In this document: piece by piece, positions 1-8,285 of the stretch
Position numbering within the stretch: the first letter of the stretch is position 1
Layout of the letters: every line of letters starts with the position of its first letter
DNA from: Ktedonosporobacter rubrisoli
GTDB lineage: Bacteria; Chloroflexota; Ktedonobacteria; Ktedonobacterales; Ktedonobacteraceae
NCBI RefSeq assembly: GCF_004208415.1
Contig: NZ_CP035758.1
Location: 6,634,001 to 6,698,000 of the forward strand
DNA length: 64,000 nt
Reading direction: 5' to 3'
The notes under the pieces: model-generated
Seen by the model: only the letters and a program-made list of their open reading frames with translations
The model's database searches: none
What the model was told of the DNA's origin: nothing
Position numbers and translations under genes: made by a program

Positions 1-1393
1 TAGTGATCTCAGCGGTCTGCACATTGGCCATGGCCTCGGTCATGGTTTTGCAGTTGGTGGCAAAGTCGGCTTCGAAATTAAAGCTCAGCAGAGCAGCGAT
101 CCCCTGGGGCAAGGTTTTGCTGGGAACTACGTAGATTTCTTTCTGGGTGAGAGTGCTGACTTGCTGCGCGCTGAGGATGACGTTGCTATTGTTGGGGAGG
201 ATAATAATTTGCCTGGCCTGGACCTGCTCAACTGCATCGAGGAGTTCTTCTATGCTGGGATTCATCGTCTGGCCGCCGGAGACAAGCGCGCTCACTCCCA
301 GACCCTGGAAGACCTTTTCAAAGCCGGCCCCCGAGACCACGCTCACTGTGGCGATGTGAGCTACCGCCTCCGGCTCTTCTGGCTCTGCGGCATGCTCGGC
401 TGCGCTCTCAGCGGCATAGGTCAGGCTCTGCTCCTGCAAGTTCTCAATGTTAATATCCAGCAGGCTGCCAAGACTGACACCATAATCGAGGATCTTGCCG
501 GGCGTAAGCGTGTGGGTATGGACCTTGAGCATTTTCTCGTCGCCCGCCACGACAGTAGAGACGCCGCCCATATCGATGATGGCCTGACGAATTCCAGCCA
601 CATCAAGATTTTGCCCACGCAGCAAAAAGACTACCTCGTAGCCAAATTCCTCCTCGACAGAGACGCGACCCTTTTTGGTATGGGACGGCTCGGCAGCGGG
701 AAGCGGCGGTGTTGAGAGGATCTGATCCGTCTCGCCTTCGCCGCGGATATAGCGCCAGATGCCCTCAAGGAAAGTGCAAAAACCCTGGCCACCGGCATCA
801 ACTACGCCTGCCTGTTTGAGCAAAGGAAGCATCTCAGGCGTGCGCGCTACGGCCTGGCGTGCGGCCACGACGATCTCTTGCCATTGGGCCACCAGGTCAT
901 CGCCGCGTTGCGCGCTACTCGTGGCGGCAACCGCAGTCTCGCGCACAACCGTCAAGATCGTGCCCTCTACAGGTTTAATCACCGCGCGATAGGCCAGGCG
1001 TTCAGCCTCCTGAAAAGCCACAGCCAGATCCTGCGCCGCAAAGGTTGGCTTATTGCCAAGCCCCTGAGCCAATCCGCGCAACGTCTGCGATAAAATTACC
1101 CCGGAATTACCACGCGCGCCCATAAGCGCATCATGCGCAACTCTGGCGGCAATCGCGCCAGCTGAAGTCTCTTCATTAGTGAGAATATTTTTAATGGCCG
1201 ACTTCAACGTCGCCGACATGTTAGAACCTGTATCACCATCGGGGACGGGAAAGACGTTGAGCGCATTAATCATCTCACGATTCTCTTCTAACCAAGCAGC
1301 GCCGGCCAGAATAGCCTTGCGCAAATCCTGGCCATCAAAGATGCTAATGCGTCGAGGCCGTAATCGTCTGGTGCGTGGTAATTGTTCCTGCAT
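1..1393 (-). CDS. fakA: FakA-like fatty acid kinase / DAK2-domain protein, 3' end outside window
   Basis: The reading frame is open from an ATG at 1393 to the left edge, so the C-terminus is missing. The N-terminal half carries the DhaL/DAK2 signature: the segment NALNVFPVPDGDTGSNM near residue 45 supplies the Asp residues that bind Mg-ATP in this family, followed by ALMGARGNSGVILSQ. The later part (from about residue 200) matches the middle and DegV-like C-terminal regions of YloV/FakA. In Firmicutes FakA phosphorylates fatty acids delivered by a FakB (DegV) protein for phospholipid synthesis. That role here is inferred from the family. It lies downstream of a Gls24-like gene and opposite rpmB, the usual rpmB/asp23/yloV neighbourhood. 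The gap to the upstream gene is about 140 bp, so cotranscription is likely but not proven. Confidence 0.9.
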   Translation of the reverse strand, partial: MQEQLPRTRRLRPRRISIFDGQDLRKAILAGAAWLEENREMINALNVFPVPDGDTGSNMSATLKSAIKNILTNEETSAGAIAARVAHDALMGARGNSGVILSQTLRGLAQGLGNKPTFAAQDLAVAFQEAERLAYRAVIKPVEGTILTVVRETAVAATSSAQRGDDLVAQWQEIVVAARQAVARTPEMLPLLKQAGVVDAGGQGFCTFLEGIWRYIRGEGETDQILSTPPLPAAEPSHTKKGRVSVEEEFGYEVVFLLRGQNLDVAGIRQAIIDMGGVSTVVAGDEKMLKVHTHTLTPGKILDYGVSLGSLLDINIENLQEQSLTYAAESAAEHAAEPEEPEAVAHIATVSVVSGAGFEKVFQGLGVSALVSGGQTMNPSIEELLDAVEQVQARQIIILPNNSNVILSAQQVSTLTQKEIYVVPSKTLPQGIAALLSFNFEADFATNCKTMTEAMANVQTAEIT

Positions 1394-1535
1394 AACGACT
1401 TTGTTACCTTTTGCTTCTACTTTATTGCTTGCCTCTCTCAGAGACAGCCATGTGTATGCAAGTACATAGCCCTGAGTTACTCTTTTCTATTTCACGAAAT
1501 AAAATCGCGCGAAGTTTCTAACTGCATTAGCGCCA

Positions 1536-1952
1536 TTAGTACTTTTTGCGCTCCCTTATTTCTTCCTGAAATGTCGGGCCATGGATCAACCCCTGGATAT
1601 TGACATTTACCTGGGCCACAGGTACACCCAGCATCTTCTCGACTGAGAACTTAACGCTGCTCATAATATTATGCGCGATCTCAGAAATGCGCAATCCATA
1701 TTCCAGCACCACATAGACATCGATGATAAGCTGTTCGTTGCTCACACTCACCCGTACCCCCTGGTTGCTCTGCTCAGGCGTCAGGAGTATGGCCTCCCCA
1801 TTGCGCAGACGAGGCGAGGCAATCCCAAGCACGCCATAACATTCGTACATGGCCTTAACAGCAATAGAATGGATAGCATTAGGTAGGACCTCAATCTTGC
1901 CGCGCGGGCTCGATCCGTAGCGTGGATGGATAGCAGGTGCTTTTGGCCGCAT
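1536..1952 (-). CDS. Asp23/Gls24 family envelope stress protein
   Basis: The 138-residue product matches the Asp23/Gls24 (DUF322) family over most of its length. Visible features are the core GKIEVLPNAIHSIAVKAMYE, the central SNEQLIIDVYVVLEYGLRI strand-helix region, and the end VAQVNVNIQGL typical of the family. These cytoplasmic proteins are linked to cell-envelope stress in Gram-positive bacteria, and in this neighbourhood they accompany FakA/YloV. I chose the ATG at 1952, which is preceded by AAGAGAGAGA. An in-frame TTG at 1970 would add six residues and is less likely. The gene is divergent from rpmB, with about 250 bp between the two starts. The biochemical function of the family is not established. 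Confidence 0.85.
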   Translation of the reverse strand: MRPKAPAIHPRYGSSPRGKIEVLPNAIHSIAVKAMYECYGVLGIASPRLRNGEAILLTPEQSNQGVRVSVSNEQLIIDVYVVLEYGLRISEIAHNIMSSVKFSVEKMLGVPVAQVNVNIQGLIHGPTFQEEIRERKKY

Positions 1953-2208
1953 ATGTCTCTCTCTTGCCAAATTAACCCGGATGGGTTATACTCGCATAAC
2001 GTGTTCGGGTTTAACATCAGAGCACGGGTTTCACGGATGCCAGTATACCAAAGGCCCCGAGGAGAATCAAGTAAAAATCAAGCGGTGCCCTTATAGCAGG
2101 CCAGAGCAGAACTTTCCGTTGCTTGCCTTCGGAGGAAGTATGCGCTTCCTGTAAACTGCCATGTGTCGGCTATGCCCGTTGGAGATTTCTATCTGGGAGG
2201 AGATAATC

Positions 2209-2409
2209 ATGTCAGCAGGTCGTTGTGATATATGCGAGCGCAAGCCTATGTATGGCAATAACGTGCCTTTTTCGCAGCACCGTACACGTCGCCGCTTTGT
2301 ACTCAATGTACATCGTCGCCGCCTGGAGATCAATGGCGTGCAGCGCACTGTCAATATCTGCACACGCTGTTTACGTACAATGAGCAAGCTACCAAAGGTG
2401 CGCAAGTAA
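2209..2409 (+). CDS. rpmB: 50S ribosomal protein L28
   Basis: This 66-residue basic protein is ribosomal protein L28 of the large subunit. It starts MSAGRCDICERKPMYGN and contains the conserved VSHS-like segment as VPFSQHRTRRRF, followed by the RRRLEINGVQRTVNICTRCLRT core. Two CXXC pairs (CDIC near residue 6 and CTRC near residue 51) make it the zinc-binding C+ form of L28. The start at 2209 is fixed by a strong GGGAGGAG ribosome binding site. A longer in-frame start at 2161 would precede that site and is rejected. The gene is divergent from the Gls24-like gene, as in many Gram-positive and Chloroflexi genomes. Confidence 0.96.
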   Translation: MSAGRCDICERKPMYGNNVPFSQHRTRRRFVLNVHRRRLEINGVQRTVNICTRCLRTMSKLPKVRK

Positions 2410-2477
2410 CAATGCTCTTCTCTTCTGTAGCTGCGTGATGATGGGTTCTTGCTCATGGTGTCATTGCGCAGTTACCA

Positions 2478-2516
2478 AAGAGGGAAAGAGACGCAGGCCT
2501 CTTGCTTGCTTTTTTT
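2478..2516 (+). terminator. Probable rho-independent terminator of rpmB
   Basis: A short stem AAGAGG (2478-2483) pairs with CCTCTT (2498-2503), and a run of seven T follows at 2510-2516. The stem is only 6 bp and the T-run starts seven bases after it, so the call is moderate. A larger enclosing inverted repeat (GTAAC near 2405 with GTTAC near 2471) may add to the structure. The remainder of the 2410-2685 interval holds no convincing gene. Confidence 0.5.
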
Positions 2517-2685
2517 CGGCTCACCCCATTTCTCAATATGTAAAATGTTTCGCATCTCTATCTCTCTTCAGATCCATTTAACTAACCCCGTGTGCAAGTT
2601 TTTCCATCGCCTGCGGCGGTGAGGAGGAAAGAGAGTCTGCGAGCACCCCTGGACCCCGGTCCTTTCCAGCTATCCCCACAGCGCG

Positions 2686-3834
2686 TTATTTCTTGCTTGC
2701 TTTCTCAAACTTTGTGCGCAACTGTCCACAGGCTGCGGCGATATCATCTCCACGCTCTGCGCGCACGCTATTGCTTACTCCATGGGTAAAGAGCGTATCG
2801 CGAAAGGCCCGTATTGCTTCAGGTGTGGGTGGTCGATAGGCGGCGGAGGTGGCATTGACAGGAATGCAGTTAACATGGGCAAACTGCTTAAGGGGCGCCA
2901 GAAGCTCAGCCAGCTCGTGCGCATGGGTCGGCGTATCGTTGACGCCGGAGAGCAGCACATATTCAAAGGTGACCTGGCGATGCGTGGCAGAGATATAGTC
3001 CTGACAGGCGGCCAGAAGCTCGGCCAGCGGATATTTGCGGTTTACTGGCATGGTCTTGCTGCGCAGCTCGTCGGTGGGAGCGTGCAAGGAGATGGCAAGG
3101 TTGATCTGTAGCGCTTCCTGGCTTAGCTTGCGAATAGCCGGTGCCAATCCTACTGTCGAGACTGTCATGTGGCGCGCGCCAAGATTAAAGCCCTGGGCGC
3201 TGTTGAGGATGCGCAGGGCTTGCAAAAGGTTGGCATAGTTATGCAGCGGCTCGCCCATGCCCATCATGACGATATTGGTAATATGATCGATGGGTTTGCT
3301 ACCCGGTAAGCCAGCGGCAGTCCAGGGTGCGTTGCGGAGCTCGCGCGCGAAGAAGAGCACCTGGGCCACGATTTCGCCGGCACTTAAATGCCGCTCGAAA
3401 CCCATCTGCCCAGTAGCGCAAAAGGTGCAGCCATAGGCACAGCCCGCCTGGCTGGAAACGCAAACTGTGGCCCGGGCTGTACTCTCTCCCACGGGAGGAT
3501 AGAGCATTAACACCGACTCGATAAGTTTGCCATCGGCAAGTTCCAACAAGATTTTGCGCGTGCGGTCATCCTTCGAATGGAGCTCGCTGCGCACAATCAT
3601 TGGGCCAATGCTGGCCTCGTCGGCCAGGCGCTGACGCAGAGCCAGCGGCAGATTGCTCATCGCTGCGAAATCGGTAACAAGATGCTGGAAAAGCCAGCTA
3701 TAGATCTGACGCGCACGAAAGGCCGGCTCGCCGCGTTCTACCAGCCATTGCTGGAGCTGCGGGAGGGTAAGGGCGAGCAGATCGGTTTTTGTTGGATTGC
3801 TGGATTTAGTTAGAGATATCGGTGTTATGGTCAT
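2686..3834 (-). CDS. rlmN: Dual-specificity 23S rRNA/tRNA adenine-C2 methyltransferase RlmN
   Basis: RlmN is a radical-SAM enzyme that methylates C2 of A2503 in 23S rRNA and A37 in some tRNAs. The CX3CX2C cluster motif is visible as CAYGCTFC (Cys132, 136 and 139 counted from the start at 3834). It is followed by ATGQMGFERHLSAGEIV and the MGMGEPLHNY segment that binds SAM. The conserved C-terminal cysteine needed for the protein-methyl intermediate is present in AERGDDIAAACGQL. At 382 residues the length fits the family. I prefer the ATG at 3834 (MTITPISL). The frame stays open to 3918, but the extra 28 residues do not look conserved. The gene stands alone on the minus strand and converges with rpmB. 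Confidence 0.95.
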   Translation of the reverse strand: MTITPISLTKSSNPTKTDLLALTLPQLQQWLVERGEPAFRARQIYSWLFQHLVTDFAAMSNLPLALRQRLADEASIGPMIVRSELHSKDDRTRKILLELADGKLIESVLMLYPPVGESTARATVCVSSQAGCAYGCTFCATGQMGFERHLSAGEIVAQVLFFARELRNAPWTAAGLPGSKPIDHITNIVMMGMGEPLHNYANLLQALRILNSAQGFNLGARHMTVSTVGLAPAIRKLSQEALQINLAISLHAPTDELRSKTMPVNRKYPLAELLAACQDYISATHRQVTFEYVLLSGVNDTPTHAHELAELLAPLKQFAHVNCIPVNATSAAYRPPTPEAIRAFRDTLFTHGVSNSVRAERGDDIAAACGQLRTKFEKASKK

Positions 3835-4146
3835 GGCGTTATTATAGCACGGACTGAGCATTCTCGATAGAGAGCAAAAGCCGCTTAGCGCGGCTTCCCG
3901 CACGCGCCCAACTAGCATGGCCAGGAGCCTCGGCCCAGCCTTATTTCTGTAGACATAAAGTTATATTATAGCATACTGAGCGGGGTGATACATACAATCG
4001 CCTGCAAAATTGGTACTTGATTGCTTCTGTTTACTACTTTGGGCTATTATTAGACGTATTAAAAAGTTAAGGGCGGGAAAAAATCAGATATTTCTGGCCA
4101 CAGAAACGTACCCTGGATATTTAGTTGATGGAGGGCCTAGCGTGCC

Positions 4147-5562
4147 ATGTCGATTATAACGGAAGAGCCTAGTAGGTCGGGATCGCCAGAGCAGCCGTCG
4201 CAAGCGGTAACAAGTTCCTGGCAGGTGCTAAAAAATCGTAATTTCTTATTATTGTGGATGGCCCAGCTTATCTCGCTAACCATCCTCAACGCCGCCAATT
4301 ACGGCCTGATTGTGCTGGTTCAGGACACCACGAATTCGGTAATCCTTGTAGGTCTTGCCATCATTGCGTTCCAGTTGCCGGCTTTCCCCTTCGGCGCCAT
4401 CGCCGGAGTGATCGTTGACTGGTTTGATAAACGCCAGGTGCTCTGGATCAGCAATGCGCTGCGGATGGGAACGATGTTGCTCATGTGCCTCTCGCTGCTC
4501 TCCAACCCAACGAATATCTGGCCATTGTTCATCTTGATCTTCCTGACGGCACTTATCGGCCAATTCTTTACCCCCGCCGAGGGCTCATCCATTCCCTTGC
4601 TGGTCGGCGAGCGCGAGCTCATGCCAGCACTGGCTCTCTTTAACATTACACTCACTGTCTCGATGGTTATTGGTTTCCTATTGCTGGGTGGCCTGGTAAC
4701 TACGCTCTTCCCACCATTTACCCTGCAACTGGGTTCCCTGGTTCTGCATATGAAATCCATAGATATGCTCTTTCTGATGGTAGCGCTCCTCTATGGCGTA
4801 TGCACGATCCTGATTTTGTGCATTCCGGCCCGCGCTTTTGAGCAGGCGCATGTCAACAACAACAATAATAAGCCCACCAACGTCACGACGCGCGAGGCGA
4901 TTGTTCACCTCTGGCATGATATGGTTGAGGGCTGGAACATTGTGCGCGCCGACCATCTGCTCTTCTTCTCGGTAATCCAGCTTTCGGTAATTGGTATTAT
5001 TATGCTGCTGGTTGGCGAGCTGGCCGGAACGTTTGTGACGGCGATCCTTCATCGACCAGCTGCCGACATGGCGCTGATTCTGGCGCCGGCCGGTATTGGC
5101 CTGGTGGGAGCTTCGGTTCTGGCCCCGCGCATTACTGAGCGCTTCGAGAAAATGAAGCTTACGACGACGGGACTTATCGCCCTGGCTGCCGGCTTCATGC
5201 TCTTAATCGTGAGCCAGAAAATTGCTTTCTGGCTTGATCCAGCTCACGGCGCCGAATCGCCCTTCCTCTTAATCTTTACGATGGCACTTGTCTTTTTCCT
5301 GGGGGCTGCCCTGGGCCTGATCAATGTGCCAACCCAGACCTTAATGCAGGAACGGGCGCCAGAGGAGGGGCGCGCGCGCGTGATCTCCTTGCAATTTATG
5401 ATGTACAATATTGGCTCGATCCCGGTCCTGCTGTTCGCGGCGGTGATCGCTAAGGTCCTGGATATCAACTGGCTGGTAGTGGTGGTCTCGGCAAGCCTGC
5501 TTCTCTTCTGCTGGTGGGGACGCTGGTATACGGGGAAACAGGGATTGCTCCATTTCAAGTAA
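4147..5562 (+). CDS. MFS transporter, MFS_3/EntS-like exporter family
   Basis: This 471-residue protein has about twelve hydrophobic segments and the start WQVLKNRNFLLLWMAQLIS typical of the MFS_3 group, which includes EntS-like and macrolide-efflux-like exporters. The loop after helix 2 reads VDWFDKRQVLW, an MFS motif-A variant. A central cytoplasmic loop with an Asn run (VNNNNNKP) separates the two six-helix halves. The substrate cannot be told from sequence. A purine-rich GGAGGG lies 11 bases before the ATG. It converges with a second, unrelated MFS gene at 5762. It belongs to the same transporter family as the protein at 27631, but neighbours differ. Confidence 0.85.
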   Translation: MSIITEEPSRSGSPEQPSQAVTSSWQVLKNRNFLLLWMAQLISLTILNAANYGLIVLVQDTTNSVILVGLAIIAFQLPAFPFGAIAGVIVDWFDKRQVLWISNALRMGTMLLMCLSLLSNPTNIWPLFILIFLTALIGQFFTPAEGSSIPLLVGERELMPALALFNITLTVSMVIGFLLLGGLVTTLFPPFTLQLGSLVLHMKSIDMLFLMVALLYGVCTILILCIPARAFEQAHVNNNNNKPTNVTTREAIVHLWHDMVEGWNIVRADHLLFFSVIQLSVIGIIMLLVGELAGTFVTAILHRPAADMALILAPAGIGLVGASVLAPRITERFEKMKLTTTGLIALAAGFMLLIVSQKIAFWLDPAHGAESPFLLIFTMALVFFLGAALGLINVPTQTLMQERAPEEGRARVISLQFMMYNIGSIPVLLFAAVIAKVLDINWLVVVVSASLLLFCWWGRWYTGKQGLLHFK

Positions 5563-5570
5563 ACTTAGAA

Positions 5571-5676
5571 GAGAGGCCCGCTTAACCCGGACCTCTCAGG
5601 AGGAGACAGGGCTATAGCCAGAGCGCTATAGACCCTGCTAGCCGGGAAGCAGGAGCTGGGGCACTACGCCAGCTCC
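5571..5676. terminator. Two hairpins between convergent transporter genes
   Basis: The 5563-5761 gap has no gene. It holds GAGAGGCCCG (5571-5580) facing CGGACCTCTC (5588-5597) with one mismatch, and GGAGCTGG (5652-5659) facing CCAGCTCC (5669-5676) with no mismatch. Neither has a clear T-run, so they may terminate weakly or only stabilise transcript ends from the two converging genes. Confidence 0.4.
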
Positions 5677-5761
5677 CAGGAAATGTATTCTGCGCTTCAG
5701 CCTCCTGCCCGACCTCGCGGCCCGCATATAGCTTGCGCCGACCAGAAGAGGCTAACCTGCT

Positions 5762-7036
5762 TTATTCGGGCAAGATGAAGACCTCTTCTTTCTCCTGGCT
5801 CGCCTGTTCCTGGTCAACGCTCTTACTCAGACCACGGGCGCGTGCCGTCCGGGTATAGTATATACTCAGGAAGAAGGCGAGGAGGGCCAGCAGCATAAAA
5901 GCTGCTCCAAGCCAGCCGAGTTGCGTCACGGCGACTGTGCGTAGCGCAACGCCGCCAATGGCCGCACCGGCAGCTATCCCCAGATAGAAGGTTGAATTAT
6001 TAAGGGCCAGGATAACGTTTGCATGCTCAGGCGCCACACTCAAGAGTCGATGCTGCTGCGGAATAAAGATCAACGAGGTTAACAGGCCAAAGATAAAGAG
6101 CGTCACCAGCGTGCTGAGCAGGCTCGTCGTTGTGAAGACAAGGATAGCCTCTACAATACTCAGGACGATCAACAAGGTTATAATTGGGCGCTGCGCACCA
6201 AAGCGATCTGCCAATCTGCCTCCCGACAATGTGCCACCAACGGCTCCCAGGCCATAGGCTACCAGCAATCCGCTAATGTCAAGAATATGGAGATTCTGCT
6301 GTAGCAGCGGCGCGATATAGGTATAGACGAGAAAGGCGCCAAGGTTCCAGAACAGGGCCGGCAGCAGGGCCAGGGCCACCACGGGATGCGCGATGGGCGC
6401 CAGGCGCGCCTTGAGCGGAAGGACCGACTGGACCCTCTCTTTGGGCAGACCGCAGAGCAGGAGGGCCAGAAAGGCGATCCCAGCCAGGACGGTGATCAGG
6501 ACAAAGGAGAAGCGCCAGCCATAGTGCTCGCCAACCCAGGTGCCTAGGGGTGAACCAATCGCAGTGGCCACCGTGATGCCAACTACTACCAGCGATAAGG
6601 CTTGTCCGCGCTTCTCAGCCGGAGCCAGGGCAGTAGCCGTGGTATAGGCCAGAGGTGTATAGACAGCCGCAAAGCAGCCAACTAGAATGCGCGAGATCAG
6701 CAGGAGAAGATATGAAGGGGCAAGGGCAGAGCCCAGGTTGGCCAGACCAAAGAGCCCCAGAGCTGCGATCAGTACCCGATTACGTGGCCAGCGACCGATG
6801 ATAGCCGCCAGCAAGGGTGCTCCCAGGCCGTAGGTAAGGGAAAAGACGGTGACCAACTGCCCGGCCAGACCTTCGGTAACTCCTGTCTCTTTGGCGATCA
6901 TGGGCAGAACGCCGGCCACCACAAAAGCATCAGTGCCCAGCGCGAATGTGCCAAGCGTCAGCAGAAAAATGCGTGGGTCGATCCGGCTCTGTTGCTTTTG
7001 TTCGGTCGTCAGGTGATGTGGTGCTACCTGTGACAT
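5762..7036 (-). CDS. MFS transporter, DHA1 (AraJ/NepI/PbuE-like) efflux family
   Basis: The 424-residue protein has twelve predicted membrane helices. It begins helix 1 with FLLTLGTFALGTDAFVVAGVLPMIA, the usual start of the DHA1 efflux group that includes sugar, nucleoside and drug exporters. Further family marks are LTYGLGAPLLAAIIGRWPRNR between helices 2 and 3 and SRILVGCFAAVYTPLA in helix 4. The C-terminal tail is rich in Glu/Gln and cytoplasmic. The start ATG at 7036 lies about 13 bases after AAGGAG on the minus strand. Its promoter region contains a palindrome (7064-7082) shared with the adjacent Rrf2-type regulator, so it is probably controlled by that regulator. The substrate is unknown. 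Confidence 0.87.
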   Translation of the reverse strand: MSQVAPHHLTTEQKQQSRIDPRIFLLTLGTFALGTDAFVVAGVLPMIAKETGVTEGLAGQLVTVFSLTYGLGAPLLAAIIGRWPRNRVLIAALGLFGLANLGSALAPSYLLLLISRILVGCFAAVYTPLAYTTATALAPAEKRGQALSLVVVGITVATAIGSPLGTWVGEHYGWRFSFVLITVLAGIAFLALLLCGLPKERVQSVLPLKARLAPIAHPVVALALLPALFWNLGAFLVYTYIAPLLQQNLHILDISGLLVAYGLGAVGGTLSGGRLADRFGAQRPIITLLIVLSIVEAILVFTTTSLLSTLVTLFIFGLLTSLIFIPQQHRLLSVAPEHANVILALNNSTFYLGIAAGAAIGGVALRTVAVTQLGWLGAAFMLLALLAFFLSIYYTRTARARGLSKSVDQEQASQEKEEVFILPE

Positions 7037-7063
7037 AGATTAGCAAGCTCCTTGGTTCTCTAT

Positions 7064-7082
7064 TGTAACAATTTTTATTACA
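7064..7082. promoter_or_regulatory. Candidate Rrf2 operator at the exporter promoter
   Basis: The imperfect palindrome TGTAACAATTTTTATTACA lies 28-46 bases upstream of the MFS start at 7036. Its first 18 bases are identical to a site upstream of the Rrf2 gene (7692-7710). A TACAAT sequence, read on the minus strand, sits inside it and could be the -10 element, so bound protein would block transcription. Confidence 0.65.
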
Positions 7083-7158
7083 TTCGATGACAAAAAAATG
7101 CCTCACCCTTATTTCTCAGACAAACCCATTTCACAAGCCCAACCAGGCGGGAGCGCGG

Positions 7159-7641
7159 TTACGCTTGCGGCGATGCCTGGGCTGGATGAGCGACATCAGC
7201 CTGCTGCGTCTCAGCTTTAGGCGCAAGTGTGGCTTGCAGAACATCGGCAATGGTTGTGCGCGCCAGTTCCTGCTCAAGCGTATTCTGGACATTCCCATAG
7301 ACATCTTGCAGCGCAGAACCGATATTACAGCCAATAACGCAGTGCGGATTGGGTGGCGTATGATGTAGCGAGAATAGCGAGTGTGGCTTGACGGCCCGAT
7401 AGATATCAAGCAGCGCGATCTCCTCGGGTCGGCGAGCCAGTTTCCAGCCGGCATTGCCCCCACGCTGGACGCTCACCAGGTGCTGCTTCTCCATCATCCC
7501 CAGCAGGCCGCGCAAAACTACAGGATTCGCATTAACGCTCCTGGCTATGCGCTCTGATGTGGCCATCTCGGGCGCATCTTTATAATAGGCCATCCACACG
7601 AGTGCGTGAGTTGCTAAGGTTAAACGACTATTGGCACTCAT
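7159..7641 (-). CDS. Rrf2 family transcriptional regulator
   Basis: This 160-residue protein starts MSANSRLTLATHALVWMAYY and has the winged-helix order of the Rrf2 family. The recognition helix region is SERIARSVNANPVVLRGLLGMM and the wing contains GGNAGWKLAR. Only two cysteines are seen in the sensor segment (Cys101 and Cys105 in HCVIGCNIG). The three-cysteine cluster of IscR/NsrR is absent. It therefore resembles the YwnA/YwgB type and may sense thiol-reactive compounds rather than carry an Fe-S cluster; that is inference. The gene follows its own promoter with two palindromes and precedes the MFS exporter in the same direction, separated by a 122-bp gap with a further copy. Confidence 0.88.
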   Translation of the reverse strand: MSANSRLTLATHALVWMAYYKDAPEMATSERIARSVNANPVVLRGLLGMMEKQHLVSVQRGGNAGWKLARRPEEIALLDIYRAVKPHSLFSLHHTPPNPHCVIGCNIGSALQDVYGNVQNTLEQELARTTIADVLQATLAPKAETQQADVAHPAQASPQA

Positions 7642-7691
7642 CGCAACATCCTCCTCCCCGCAGGGACATTTCCTTGCTCTCTTTCTCTGGC

Positions 7692-7753
7692 TGTAACAAT
7701 TTTTATTACGATCAGATGTAAGTATTATAATTACAATGTCTCCGGCTTGTCAA
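7692..7753 (-). promoter_or_regulatory. rrf2 promoter overlapped by two palindromic sites
   Basis: Read on the minus strand, TTGACA (7753-7748) and TATAAT (7729-7724) are separated by 18 bases. The palindrome TGTAAGTATTATAATTACA (7717-7735) covers the -10 element. A second site, TGTAACAATTTTTATTACG (7692-7710), lies just downstream. The arrangement is what autorepression by the Rrf2 protein would need. Confidence 0.7.
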
Positions 7754-7819
7754 GGTCACCCTTCTTGCTTGAGCCTCTAACGAGTGCAGTTAGCCTTACG
7801 CACGAAATTTTGTTAGCCC

Positions 7820-7880
7820 TTGACAAACTCTTCTTGTTTACCTTACTATATCATTAACGGATATATCCGCATATGATATA
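7820..7880 (+). promoter_or_regulatory. padR promoter with nested palindromic operator
   Basis: TTGACA (7820-7825) and TACTAT (7844-7849) are separated by 18 bases. Overlapping the -10 element and extending downstream is a 34-bp palindrome, 7847-7880. It has a perfect core CGGATATATCCG (7858-7869) and outer arms TATATCAT/ATGATATA. PadR proteins commonly repress their own promoter at AT-rich dyads of this sort, so autoregulation is likely. Confidence 0.7.
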
Positions 7881-7907
7881 TTGAAAGATAAAGATGGGAA
7901 AATTGGC

Positions 7908-8285
7908 ATGAAAAATATCAGACGCGAGCCCGAAGGCATGCTTCCTCTAACGCCTGCGGTTTTTCACATCTTACTGGCCCTGGTTGATAAAGAGCGGCAC
8001 GGCTATGGCATCATGCAAGAGATTGCCGTGCGCACCGAGGGCAAGATGCGCATGGGACCGGGTACCCTCTATGGATCGATCAAGCGTATGATGGCCGATG
8101 GACTGATTGAGGCCTCTAGCGAGCGCCCCGACCCGGAGCTAGATGACGAGCGGCGCCGCTACTATCGCCTTACCGATTTTGGTCAGCGCGTCGTGCAGGC
8201 GGAGGCACAGCGTTTGGAGCAACTAGTTAGGGTTGCGCAAAGTAAGCAACTATTGCCTGGCACGGGCCTGGCGGGAGGTATGTAA
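7908..8285 (+). CDS. PadR family transcriptional regulator
   Basis: The 125-residue product contains the PadR winged helix: LTPAVFHILLALVDKERHGYGIMQEIA, then MGPGTLYGSIKRMMADGLIE and the wing RRRYYRLTDFGQRV. The C-terminal helix is a short dimerisation helix. The first possible start is a TTG at 7881 directly behind the operator. I prefer the ATG at 7908, which follows GATGGGAAAA. The stop overlaps the start of the next gene by one base, so the two are translationally coupled. PadR genes are often paired with membrane proteins or permeases they regulate; here the partner is an unusual PP2C phosphatase. Confidence 0.9.
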   Translation: MKNIRREPEGMLPLTPAVFHILLALVDKERHGYGIMQEIAVRTEGKMRMGPGTLYGSIKRMMADGLIEASSERPDPELDDERRRYYRLTDFGQRVVQAEAQRLEQLVRVAQSKQLLPGTGLAGGM

